Made by a program: the position numbers and the translations under genes | NCBI GenBank assembly: GCA_039696685.1 | Contig: CP155565.1 | Span: 558,001 to 622,000 of the forward strand | Length of the DNA stretch: 64,000 bases | Direction of reading: 5' to 3' | DNA from: Vibrio sp. CDRSL-10 TSBA | Lineage (GTDB): Bacteria; Pseudomonadota; Gammaproteobacteria; Enterobacterales; Vibrionaceae | Shown: in pieces, positions 55,784 to 64,000 of the stretch | Position numbering within the stretch: the stretch's first letter is position 1 | How the letters are laid out: each line of letters starts with the position of its first letter | The notes under the pieces: model-generated | Seen by the model: only the letters and a program-made list of their open reading frames with translations | Told to the model about the DNA's origin: nothing | The model's database searches: none

Positions 55784-57395
55784 ATGCAACCTTTACCCGT
55801 TTTGCCTGACGACTATTATCTGACGAACTTTCACAAGCTGACCTCACACGCATTGGAGTGGTATACCGATTTACTCCAGCCTGGTGAGCTAAAATGGTGT
55901 CATGATTTTCACCGGCTGTCTCATGATGCGCAGTGTCTGCTGGTTCGCCTGCTGTCACGCAAAGGGCATTGGTTTCGCAGCGATAAACTCAACTATGCGG
56001 AAATCACTGACCAGACACATGCACTGGATGAACTTGCCCGCTCAGGTTTTATCAGCCTCAATCCTGAGGTAGATGCCGTGGCAGTCGCCCGGGAACTTCT
56101 CACTAAAGCGGAAATTGTGGCGCTCTATCCACGGCTGGGCAGGTCATTACGCAAGCCGCAGCTGATCGAAGCGTTGAAGACAGAGCCGATCGAGCATGTG
56201 CCGAATCTGAGCTTTGACATTATCTATCTCAATCAAGGTGACATCATTGAGCTGTTGTTGATCTTGTTTTTCGCTAATACGCGACAAACCTTCTCGCAAT
56301 TTGTCCTTGATGACCTGGGTTTAAATAATTTCGAGCATTACCCGCTGAGTAAAGAAACGTCGCTTCTTTCAAACCCGTCAGCAGGTAGACCACCTGTTCG
56401 CTTTGAGCCGTATCCAGGCTCATTATGATGAACACCCCAAGCCCGATGAAGCGATGTTAGATAAGCTATTGTCTCAACTTCCTGAGCCTGGTGAGCATGC
56501 TTATATCGAGCGGCGCAGACAGCACCAGTTGAACCAGATCGCCCGCGACTATGAACGTCAGCAATGTCTGGATAAAGCACTCACCATTTACCAGCAAACC
56601 GAAGTGATTCCGTCACGTGAACGTCAGGCTCGTATCTATGAAAAGCTTGAGCAAGCGCAACACATGCGTGACATTGTTGAAGCCATGTTTCAACAACCAC
56701 TCAATTACTCTGAGTATGAAGTCGCTCAAACACTGCAAAAACGCCTGCTGCGCCTCGAAGGCCATAAAGTGGCGCGGGAAAGTAAACCTGCCTACCCTAC
56801 CCGCCACTTGCAACTCGACCTGTCACAGCAACGGGTCGAATTAGCGGTCAAACAACAATTAGAGAGTGAAGGTTATCAGGTTTATTATCTCGAGAACCAG
56901 TTTCTGAATACCCTGTTCGGGCTCACATTCTGGGACGCGATATTTGCTCCGGTAGAGGGCGCTTTCATCAACCGTTATCAATATCGCCCGCTAGATCTCT
57001 ATCACAGTGATTTTGCCAGCAAACGCAAGCTCTGGATAGAACAGGCAATCACCCGTCTGCGAAATGAAGGCGTCATGCCATTGTGGGAGCTTTGGCAAAA
57101 TAAATTCTCGCTGGCTAACCCATTTGTGTTTTGGGCCGGATGGGATAAGACCTTGTTTGAGCTTACGGAGCAGTGTTTTGCACCTGACATCCTGGTCGGG
57201 TTATTCGAGATAATGCTCAGTGATTTAAAACTCTATCGCAATGGCATGCCCGACCTGATTGCCTTTAAAGAAGGTCAGTTCGAATGGATTGAAGTGAAAG
57301 GCCCGGGCGACAAATTGCAGGACAATCAATACCGCTGGATGGCCCGGTTTGAGCAGCTCACAGTGCCGTTTTCTGTCTGCTACGTAAATCACTAA
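55784..57395 (+). CDS. FAN1-like VRR-NUC nuclease (frame broken by one base)
   Basis: 536 aa after removing one A from 56355-56357 (YPLSKERRFFQTRQQVDHLF). The C-terminal VRR-NUC domain has the PD-(D/E)xK pattern: GMPDLIAF then EWIEVKGPGDKLQDNQYRWM. The long helical N-terminal region and total length fit bacterial FAN1 (about 550 aa), a structure-specific 5' flap nuclease acting on interstrand crosslinks. Single gene. ATG 55784 chosen as first in-frame start before the conserved region; ribosome site is weak. Confidence 0.85.
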
Positions 57396-57467
57396 ATGAA
57401 GAAAAAAATGGTGATCTTTATCGCTTTTTGCTTTAATTACGGCACGATTAATCAATAAGTTAGCCGA

Positions 57468-59831
57468 ATGAAATTAAGAAAATTATTCGTCGTTGCGTTG
57501 GTGCCTTTATTCTACGGCTGTGCAGTGTTGGCCGGTTTTAACTTCGATCAGATGTTTGGTGATGAAGAGGTCCGCGATCGACAAGCGCCGATTGAATCAG
57601 CCCAGGCTCATTTCTTTCTCGATCAGGTCAAACCGATCATTGATAAACGCTGTGTGGTGTGTCATGCCTGTTACGATGCGCCCTGTCAGCTCAAAATGTC
57701 TTCTGTCGAAGGTATCGACCGTGGTGGCAGTAAAGACATGGTTTACCATGGTACACGTCTGACGGCCGCAACACCGACCCGTTTGTTTGAGGATGCCCAA
57801 CTGACCGAAGAGTGGCGCGACTTCAACTTTCATCCGGTACTTAATGAGCGCATCCAGTCACCTGAAGCCAACATTCAGGCAGGTCTGATGGCTCGTATGC
57901 TCAAGCAAAAAGAGCTGCATCCGTTACCTCAGCAGGATCAATTGGAAGGCTTCGATTTCTCAATCGATCGTGACCAACAATGCGTCACACTCGAAGAACA
58001 CGAGTCCTACCAGAAAGATTACCCGAACTGGGGAATGCCGTTTGGCATGCCAAATCTGGAGTCGTCGGAATACAATACTCTGATGACCTGGCTGAAAAAT
58101 GGCGGCGTGATGAATGAACATATCCCGCTGACAATGGAACAGCAGGCATTGGTCAATCATTACGAAAGTCTGTTTAATCAAGATTTACTCAAAAACCGTG
58201 TTGTTGGTCGTTACATTTACGAACACCTGTTTCTGTCACACCTTTATTTTTCCGACATCACCAAACCTGGCGAAACGCCTCGCTTTTTTAACCTGGTTCG
58301 CTCGGCAACACCGCCCGGACAGCCGGTTAAACGTATCAGCACACGTCGCCCGTATGACGATCCGGGCGTTGACCGTGTTTACTACCGCCTGATCCCTGAG
58401 CAAGGCACTACAGTGGATAAAACCCACATGCCGTACGCACTGAACATGGAGCGCATGAAACACTGGCGTGAATGGTTTATCGATGCGGATTATAAAGTCA
58501 CCGCTCTGCCAAGCTACGATGCTTCTGTGGCCGCGAACCCGATGACCTCCTTTATTGAACTACCAGTAAAAGCACGCTTTAAGTTCATGCTCGACAATGC
58601 ACAAAACACCATTATGTCCTTCATCAAAGGTCCGGTATGCCGTGGTCAGCTGGCGCTGAACGTGATTAATGACCGTTTTTGGGTGTTCTTCCTTGACCCG
58701 GACAAAGCAGACATGCCGGAGGTCAATGAGTTTTACCGCGATCAGGCTGAGAACCTCAAGCTGCCGGCAGAGCTGGAAAGTAATACCCTGCCACTGAGCA
58801 ACTGGATTCGTTTCTCCAACCAGCAGGCGCATTATCTGGAAGCCAAATCCGACTTTACCAACCGCTGGTTTAAGGACGGCAAACATCTGACGACCGATGT
58901 GATCTGGGATGGTAACGGAACCAACCCGAACGCAGCACTGACCATTATGCGTCATTTTGACAGTGCGTCGGTTGTACAGGGCCTGGTTGGTGAAAAACCA
59001 AAAACAGCCTGGGTGATTGACTATGCTCTGCTGGAACGTATTCATTACCTGCTGGTGGCAGGGTTTGACGTCTACGGTAACTTCGGACATCAGTTGATGA
59101 CCCGTATGTTTATGGACTTCCTGCGTATGGAAGGCGAAAGTAACTTTGTCGCCCTGCTGCCGCGCAGCATGCGTCACAAAGAGATGTCGAGCTGGTACGC
59201 AGACCAGAGCAAACAGTTCTCAAACTTCCTGCTACGTAACGTGAAACCGTTCGACCAGCCGACTCAGGTGCAGTACAAAACTACTGACTACAAGTCAGAA
59301 CTGTATGACAAGCTGATCGACAAAGTGAAACCGGTACTGAGTCACCGTTACGATATTGTTGATACCGGATTTACACCTGCGCATGAAAAAGCACTGGCCA
59401 GCATCAGTCATATCAAGGGAGAAGGTCTGCGTTCGATGCCACAAATCATCATGGCGATGATTGATACCGACAACGGCCCGTCGCAACTTTTCACGATTCT
59501 GCACAAAAACGCGCACAGTAATATCTCGAGTTTATTTGACGAAGAGAACAATCGTGACTACAAAAATGATGATCTCACGATCGTACGCGGTGTGATCGGA
59601 AGCTATCCGGCTGCGTACCTAAGTCTCAAAGAAAGCGAGATTCCGGAACTTGTGCAGCGCTTACAGACACTAAACAGTGAAGAAGACTACATCAAGCTTC
59701 TGGATCGGTTTGCAGTTCGTCGTAGTTCGCCACGCTTCTGGCCGTTCAGCGATAGAGTTCATGCCTGGTACAAGCAACATCAGCCTATCGAATTCGGTCT
59801 GCTGGACTACAATAGATTTGAGAACCGATGA
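57468..59831 (+). CDS. cti: Fatty acid cis/trans isomerase Cti
   Basis: 787 aa, intact. Periplasmic heme enzyme that turns cis-unsaturated membrane fatty acids to trans under solvent or heat stress. N-terminal export signal; LFYGCAV suggests a lipobox or cleavage site near residue 18. Heme motif CVVCHACYDAPCQLKMSS near residues 65-82 is diagnostic. Known from Pseudomonas and Vibrio. Independent gene between the nuclease and a small protein gene. Confidence 0.94.
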   Translation: MKLRKLFVVALVPLFYGCAVLAGFNFDQMFGDEEVRDRQAPIESAQAHFFLDQVKPIIDKRCVVCHACYDAPCQLKMSSVEGIDRGGSKDMVYHGTRLTAATPTRLFEDAQLTEEWRDFNFHPVLNERIQSPEANIQAGLMARMLKQKELHPLPQQDQLEGFDFSIDRDQQCVTLEEHESYQKDYPNWGMPFGMPNLESSEYNTLMTWLKNGGVMNEHIPLTMEQQALVNHYESLFNQDLLKNRVVGRYIYEHLFLSHLYFSDITKPGETPRFFNLVRSATPPGQPVKRISTRRPYDDPGVDRVYYRLIPEQGTTVDKTHMPYALNMERMKHWREWFIDADYKVTALPSYDASVAANPMTSFIELPVKARFKFMLDNAQNTIMSFIKGPVCRGQLALNVINDRFWVFFLDPDKADMPEVNEFYRDQAENLKLPAELESNTLPLSNWIRFSNQQAHYLEAKSDFTNRWFKDGKHLTTDVIWDGNGTNPNAALTIMRHFDSASVVQGLVGEKPKTAWVIDYALLERIHYLLVAGFDVYGNFGHQLMTRMFMDFLRMEGESNFVALLPRSMRHKEMSSWYADQSKQFSNFLLRNVKPFDQPTQVQYKTTDYKSELYDKLIDKVKPVLSHRYDIVDTGFTPAHEKALASISHIKGEGLRSMPQIIMAMIDTDNGPSQLFTILHKNAHSNISSLFDEENNRDYKNDDLTIVRGVIGSYPAAYLSLKESEIPELVQRLQTLNSEEDYIKLLDRFAVRRSSPRFWPFSDRVHAWYKQHQPIEFGLLDYNRFENR

Positions 59832-59869
59832 TGAATCTCAACTCACGTTAAACTAACAGGAGGTGCGAG

Positions 59870-60058
59870 ATGAACATTCGAGACAGTATTGATGCGCTGG
59901 AGCAGCAAATCTACGTGGCATGCTCTGAAGGGGATTTTGATACCGTCAATATGCTGGAACAAAAGCTCGAACGCCTGCGTGGCAAAATAGAGCATCCATT
60001 TGACGAAGATCCCTATTCGCTTGAAGGTCGCACCTTTATGGATGATGACTGGCGTTAA
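59870..60058 (+). CDS. Small conserved hypothetical protein
   Basis: 62 aa, acidic, predicted helical hairpin (ALEQQIYVACSEGDFDTVNM and LEQKLERLRGK) followed by an acidic tail FDEDPYSLEGRTFMDDDW. A very strong ribosome site (CAGGAGGTG) precedes the ATG, which makes it a real gene. 38 bp after cti and followed by a terminator, so it may be co-transcribed with cti. I do not recognise the family. Confidence 0.7.
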   Translation: MNIRDSIDALEQQIYVACSEGDFDTVNMLEQKLERLRGKIEHPFDEDPYSLEGRTFMDDDWR

Positions 60059-60128
60059 CTTTGCTGGGGCTGAATATTTCCATCAGCGAAGATTCGGCCC
60101 ACCAGCCTGTCTGGTAAGCATTCAGAGT

Positions 60129-60166
60129 AAAAAAATCCAGGTGTAGCGATACACCTGGATTTTTTA
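60129..60166. terminator. Bidirectional terminator
   Basis: AAAAAATCCAGGTGTA and TACACCTGGATTTTTT form a perfect hairpin with a GCGA loop; T runs on both strands. It separates the cti unit from the GGDEF gene. Confidence 0.92.
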
Positions 60167-60291
60167 TGCACCCGGACTTTTTACCCGGTCCTGATAGGCT
60201 GCAACTTATTGTTTGAATGCTTTCGGTTATTGGCTGCTTTGAGATATTTACTGCTTTGAGATAATCAGGGTTATTCGCAGTGTAACCAGCG

Positions 60292-61261
60292 TTAGCTCTC
60301 ACCCAGCACAGTCTGAACGTAACCGTTACGGCCCTGGCTTTTGGCCTGATACAGCGCCTGATCCGCCCCTTGATAGACTTCGGTCAGGGTTTCACTGCCA
60401 TTAGGCGTCAGAGTCACGACGCCCTGAGATAAAGTGACATGGCTGGCCACCGGGCTGAAATTATGTGGATAGTGCATATGTTCAATCGCGTCCTGCACCC
60501 TTTCCGCCGCAACGCGTGCGCCTTCCTGGTCAGTGTTGCTCAACATAATCACAAACTCTTCCCCACCATAGCGGCCAACGAACTCGCCGCTGCGACAGAA
60601 ACAGCTTGTTGGCGGCCTGAGCCAAGGTGTGTAAACAGCGGTCGCCTTCAATATGACCGTAATTGTCATTAAACAATTTGAAATGATCGACATCGAACAG
60701 AATCAACGACAGTGGCATGTTATGACGCCCGTGCCAGGTCAGCATTTCACCCAGCTTTTCATCCATAAAACGGCGATTAAACACCTTGGTCAGGCCATCT
60801 TCGTTAGCCTGATGCTGCAACTGCAAATTAAGCTCTTCAAGCTTTGCTGTGGTGCGCTTCAATTCCCGCCGCATATTAGCAATGCGCTGCATCGCCAGTA
60901 ATTTGGAACTCAACACCAGTTTATCAACCGGCTTGATAAGATAGTCATCGCCCCCGGAGTCGATCGCTTTCGCGATCATGGAAGGTTCGTCATGACTACT
61001 GAGGAAAATAATCGGTACCCAATCCTTTTGATAGCGTTTACGCAGCTCCTGAGCCACTTCAAACCCATCAATGTCCGGCATAGTGACATCGAGCAATACC
61101 AGCTCGGGATCAAAACGGGCAAAGACTTCCATCGCTTCACGGCCGCTGGAGGCAACCTCGACAGAGTGGCCCAGTTGTTTGAGGCGAATCGCGAGCTGCA
61201 TTCGTTCTAACTGCACATCATCCACCAGCAGAATTCTCATCGATGAACCCGTGCTCACCAT
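60292..61261 (-). CDS. Response regulator with GGDEF domain (frame broken by one base)
   Basis: 322 aa after removing one A from 60599-60601 (ANKLFCRSGEFVGRYGGEEF). Receiver domain 1-130 with phosphoacceptor Asp in LVLLDVTMPDIDGF, a coiled linker, and a GGDEF domain: SLILFDVDHFKLFNDNYGH and active-site GGEEF. The inhibitory RxxD site upstream of GGEEF is not intact (RSGE), so product feedback may be lost. Synthesises cyclic di-GMP; counterpart of the HD-GYP regulator at 49080. ATG 61261 has AGAGG upstream. Confidence 0.9.
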
Positions 61262-61399
61262 ATTAACCTCTGTGCAATACTATTCTATGCTTAGCTATAG
61301 CATAACTTTGTCACGCTTTCACTGCTTTATTTAGAGACTTGTATTGACATTTCGCCATAAGTTTTTAGCATTGCGGTTTTCATCAATGAGAACTTTTTC

Positions 61400-61837
61400 A
61401 TGTCAGACACTACACAAACAGAAGCCCCACAAGTGGACCTGGATTCCATTTCTCCAGAACTGCGTCAGGTACTGGAATTTGATCAGGTACCAGAAGGTAT
61501 GTTCCACATGGTGACTTCAATTCACGAAGTTTCCGAAGAAGCGGTCCGTGAAGCTTGGGATAGTCTGCCAGGCAGCGCGCAGAATATTCTCGATAACTTT
61601 GAACAGTTCCACGCGCTTATCTCAGTAAGCCAGGCGTTTGCCGGCATCAACGTAATGGAAGAGTTCCCGACTCTGAACCTGCCTAAAGACATGACCGAGC
61701 AGGACAAGGAAGAGTACCGTGCCCAGCTGCTTGACCAGGTGCTGCATAACTGTGTGAAAGACATGGTTAAACAGATCAAAAAAGCACGCCGCGATCCAAT
61801 CCTGAAACGTGACTTCAAAGAAGTATTCGACAAGTAA
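61400..61837 (+). CDS. Conserved hypothetical protein, possibly DUF3069
   Basis: 145 aa, acidic and mostly helical, no signal peptide or membrane segment. Contains ISPELRQVLEFDQVPEGMFHM, then LPGSAQNILDNFEQFHAL and a basic end KKARRDPILKRDFKEVF. I recall a similar vibrio family named DUF3069 but cannot confirm it. Single gene with a terminator; 138 bp from the divergent GGDEF gene. Confidence 0.7.
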   Translation: MSDTTQTEAPQVDLDSISPELRQVLEFDQVPEGMFHMVTSIHEVSEEAVREAWDSLPGSAQNILDNFEQFHALISVSQAFAGINVMEEFPTLNLPKDMTEQDKEEYRAQLLDQVLHNCVKDMVKQIKKARRDPILKRDFKEVFDK

Positions 61838-61865
61838 TTAAGCGTTTACAGATATAAATCGTTCC

Positions 61866-61890
61866 AAGCCCGCCACTGAGCGGGCTTTTT
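61866..61890 (+). terminator. Terminator after hypothetical gene
   Basis: AAGCCCGC pairs with GCGGGCTT across CACTGA, followed by a T run. 28 bases beyond the stop. Confidence 0.88.
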
Positions 61891-61903
61891 CATTTCAATC
61901 CGT

Positions 61904-61974
61904 TCTTTTTCAAAGAAGCGCTATCATTTTCAAAGAAGCCCCGTCTTTTTTCAAAGCAACGCTATCTTTTCATT
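61904..61974. repeat. Degenerate tandem repeat of TTTTCAAAGAAGC type
   Basis: CAAAGAAGC at 61911 and 61931 and CAAAGCAAC at 61952 recur every 20-21 bp, each preceded by four or more T and followed by GCTATC or CCGTC; a fourth partial unit ends at 61974. Confidence 0.65.
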
Positions 61975-62058
61975 GTATCGAAATTTAACGCCAGCCCTGT
62001 GAAACTGACGCTGCTAAGCTTACGAAATTTTGATTCTCAGCTCTCAAAAGTACATCTC

Positions 62059-62068
62059 TTTGTTCGAT
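62059..62068 (+). promoter_or_regulatory. Possible GlpR half-site upstream of glpD
   Basis: TTTGTTCGAT matches the E. coli GlpR half-site WATGTTCGWT in nine of ten bases. The second half is not evident, so binding is uncertain. Position, about 115 bases before glpD, is suitable. Confidence 0.3.
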
Positions 62069-62182
62069 CCAGATCAAAACTCTTTATTGTCAGGCTAGTA
62101 TTCATTACAGAGCATGCTTTGCTAGCGATAAAGGTTAAAAAGTCATCGCAGTCGTCACGTAACGTACATGGAGAGCACATTG

Positions 62183-63731
62183 ATGGAACCTATCCCGGGC
62201 TCAGCTCCTCAATCCCATAATAAGGTCCTCGATCTCATCGTAGTCGGAGGCGGTATTAATGGTGCAGGTATCGCTGCCGACGCTGCGGGGCGCGGACTGA
62301 AAGTGGGTCTTTACGATGCGCAGGATTTTGCTGGCGCAACGTCATCAGCCAGTTCAAAACTGATTCACGGCGGTCTGCGTTATCTTGAACAGTATGAGTT
62401 TAGCTTAGTGAGTGAAGCCCTTACCGAGCGTGAAATTCTTTTAAAAAAAGCACCGCATCTCATTAAAGCGATGCGCCTGCGCTTACCTTACCGGCCCTCT
62501 CTCCGCCCTTCCTGGTTACTCCGTGCCGGGCTGTTTTTATACGACAGCCTCAGCCGCCGCAGCTCTCTGCCAGGCAGCCATAAAGTGCGTTTACCGGCAG
62601 GTACGGTGACCAAACCGGAACTCACAACCGGATTTGAATATTCCGACTGCTGGGCGGACGATGCGCGTCTGGTACTGGCCAATGTCATGCAAGCCAAAGA
62701 AATGGGCAGTGAAGTGATCAACTATTGCCGGGTCGTCAGTGCAAAACGTAACGGCACCATATGGGAAGTTGAACTGTTTGATGAACGTCATCAGCGTTCA
62801 TTTAACCGTGAGTGCCGGGTCTTGGTAAATGCTACTGGCCCTTGGGTACGCTGCTTTTTTCATGATCACCTGCATCTCAGCTCCCCTTATGGTATCCGAC
62901 TGGTAAAAGGGTCGCATATTATTGTGCCCAAGATTCACTCTGAACCCTACGCCTACGTGCTGCAAAATCACGATAAACGACTGGTTGTCGTAGTCCCATA
63001 TCTCGACAAGTATTCGATGATTGGCACGACTGACGTCGAATACCAGGGCGATCCGCGTCAGGTCAAGATCTCCGACGATGAGAAACAGTACCTCATCGAC
63101 GTTGTGAACCAGCACTTTGTTAAAAACATCTGTAAAAACGATATCATTCATGAATTCAGCGGTGTTCGTCCCCTGCTGGATGATGAGGCTGTCACACCGC
63201 AACGCGTCACCCGTGACTACACCCTGGCATTGGATAACAAGAAACCACCAGGCCCCGCTCTTATCTGTTTTTGGTGGCAAGCTGACCACTTACCGTAAAC
63301 TGGCTGAAATCGCGATGCATCAGCTTCAACCGTGTTTCCCGCACATGAAGCCGGACTGGACCAGCCAGGCACCATTACCGGGCGGAGAAGAGTTCAATTT
63401 CCATCGCTTGCTGAGAGAATGCAAACAACGCTATCCGTTTATCGGTGAGAGTTTACTGGAACGTTGGCTTAACTGTTACGGCAGCCGTATCCGCACTTTA
63501 CTGGCCGGAGTCTGTCAGCCGGAAGATCTCGGTCAGGCTTTCAGCCCGTCTCTGTATCAGATAGAAGTCGATTATCTCGCTGAGCATGAATGGGTGTTCA
63601 GTGCACAAGATCTTTTCTGGCGCCGAACCAAGCTCGGTTTAGATCATGATGAACAAACCATTGAGCTGGTTGAACGTTACCTGAAAAAGCGTCGTCATCG
63701 GTTAAGAACCAATCTCAAGGCAGTCAGTTAA
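62183..63731 (+). CDS. glpD: Aerobic glycerol-3-phosphate dehydrogenase (frame broken by one base)
   Basis: 515 aa after removing one A from 63242-63244, which restores DNKNHQAPLLSVFGGKLTTYRKLAE. FAD-binding motif DLIVVGGGINGAGIAADAAGRGLKVGL near the N-terminus, SSKLIHGGLRYLEQYEF, and GTTDVEYQGDP, all standard. Oxidises glycerol-3-phosphate to dihydroxyacetone phosphate and reduces ubiquinone at the inner membrane. I chose ATG 62183 (GGAGAG seven bases upstream) over ATG 62168, which lies within that ribosome site. Confidence 0.93.
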
Positions 63732-63792
63732 ATTTGGCTCTGAAAGCGTCAAACCTTTAAGGCTTTAAGCGTTTTCATCTGATTTCAGAACA

Positions 63793-63870
63793 AAAGACCT
63801 CACTGTTGAAGCAAACAATCACTGTTAAAACAAACATTCATTGTTGAAACAAGCAAGCAGCGAGGTCTTT
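63793..63870. repeat. Hairpin AAAGACCTC/GAGGTCTTT whose loop is three 19-bp tandem repeats
   Basis: A nine-base inverted repeat (63793-63801, 63862-63870) encloses three 19-bp copies at 63801-63819, 63820-63838 and 63839-63857 of CACTGTTGAAGCAAACAAT type. On the minus strand GAGGTC is followed by TTTTG, so it may end the gene that comes in from the right edge; the T run on the plus strand is weak. Confidence 0.75.
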
Positions 63871-63951
63871 AGCTTTGTAGGGCGATACCAATTCAGCCAA
63901 TCAGGTTTGCGTGGCTATCGTAGTACTTTCGCATGGCTGCAAGTTACTGCC

Positions 63952-64000
63952 TTAGGCTTTACTCGCCGCCAGAGTACGGTTTTGACACACTTTGGCCAGC
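63952..64000 (-). CDS. C-terminal fragment of an unidentified gene
   Basis: Open frame entering from the right edge and ending at TAA 63952-63954: LAKVCQNRTLAASKA. Sixteen codons are too few to identify. Supported only by the open frame and the repeat-bearing hairpin that could be its terminator. Confidence 0.3.
   Translation of the reverse strand, partial: LAKVCQNRTLAASKA

Larger units (their letters stand above)
61838..62182 (+). other. Region between hypothetical gene and glpD
   Basis: 345 bp. Holds a terminator (61866-61890), a degenerate 20-21 bp repeat (61904-61974) and a possible GlpR half-site (62059-62068). No gene is seen; frames are short. Confidence 0.55.

Overview
The window looks like a chromosome segment of a Vibrio or close relative. 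This is inferred from the gene families, about 48% GC, an ERIC-type intergenic palindrome, and neighbours such as fatty acid cis/trans isomerase and a FAN1-like nuclease; no 16S or species marker is present. About 55 genes can be supported, plus one tRNA-Gly. A striking technical feature is that about half the genes are broken by exactly one extra base. All 25 breaks I resolved are the same event: a GAAC tetranucleotide (either strand) reads GAAAC. I treat these genes as intact in the organism and annotate them as joined reading frames.

Layout. 1-650: end of a DUF5718-like gene. 683-32175: a purine catabolic region. It holds a RutR-like TetR regulator, a BMP-family nucleoside/nucleobase ABC importer (1653-6702), and an operon for xanthine dehydrogenase XdhABC, OHCU decarboxylase, HIU hydrolase, guanine deaminase and the cytochrome-linked urate oxidase PuuD (6803-14974). 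On the minus strand is a predicted ten-gene unit (25697 down to 15620). It encodes a polar amino-acid-type ABC importer, an RpiR regulator, a BASS-type transporter, an amidase, an HpxW-like oxamate amidohydrolase, ureidoglycine-glyoxylate aminotransferase and allantoate amidohydrolase. Then come an NCS1 permease, the hpxSAB-like trio (GntR regulator, allantoin racemase, allantoinase) and an NCS2 permease. Together they would take guanine or (hypo)xanthine through urate, allantoin, allantoate and ureidoglycine to oxalurate and oxamate, releasing ammonia.

Regulation. Sigma-54-type promoters with upstream TGCACCA/TGGTGCA (NtrC-like) half-sites precede the NCS1 permease, the ten-gene unit and the NCS2 permease. 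TTGTATACAA-type palindromes, probably HpxS operators, lie at both permeases and at hpxS itself. RutR-box-like palindromes lie in front of the ABC importer, its binding-protein gene, xdhA and the NCS2 permease. The picture is nitrogen control plus pathway-specific repression.

32315-41646: a secreted cupin and carboxymuconolactone-decarboxylase pair, an MFS transporter, a heterodimeric ABC exporter, an SDR-type protein and MsrA. 41883-46486: cobalamin genes (CbiB, CbiA, CobD-type decarboxylase, PduX). 46516-47138: a scar where a divergent lysR/racemase pair has lost both 5' halves. 47342-50631: PAS histidine kinase and an HD-GYP response regulator. 50977-54576: a gluconate-dehydrogenase-type complex. 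55421-63731: tRNA-Gly, FAN1-like nuclease, Cti, a small protein, a GGDEF response regulator, a conserved hypothetical and GlpD. Short tandem duplications with 15-20 bp units recur through intergenic and even coding DNA. No insertion sequence, CRISPR array, prophage or rRNA was seen.
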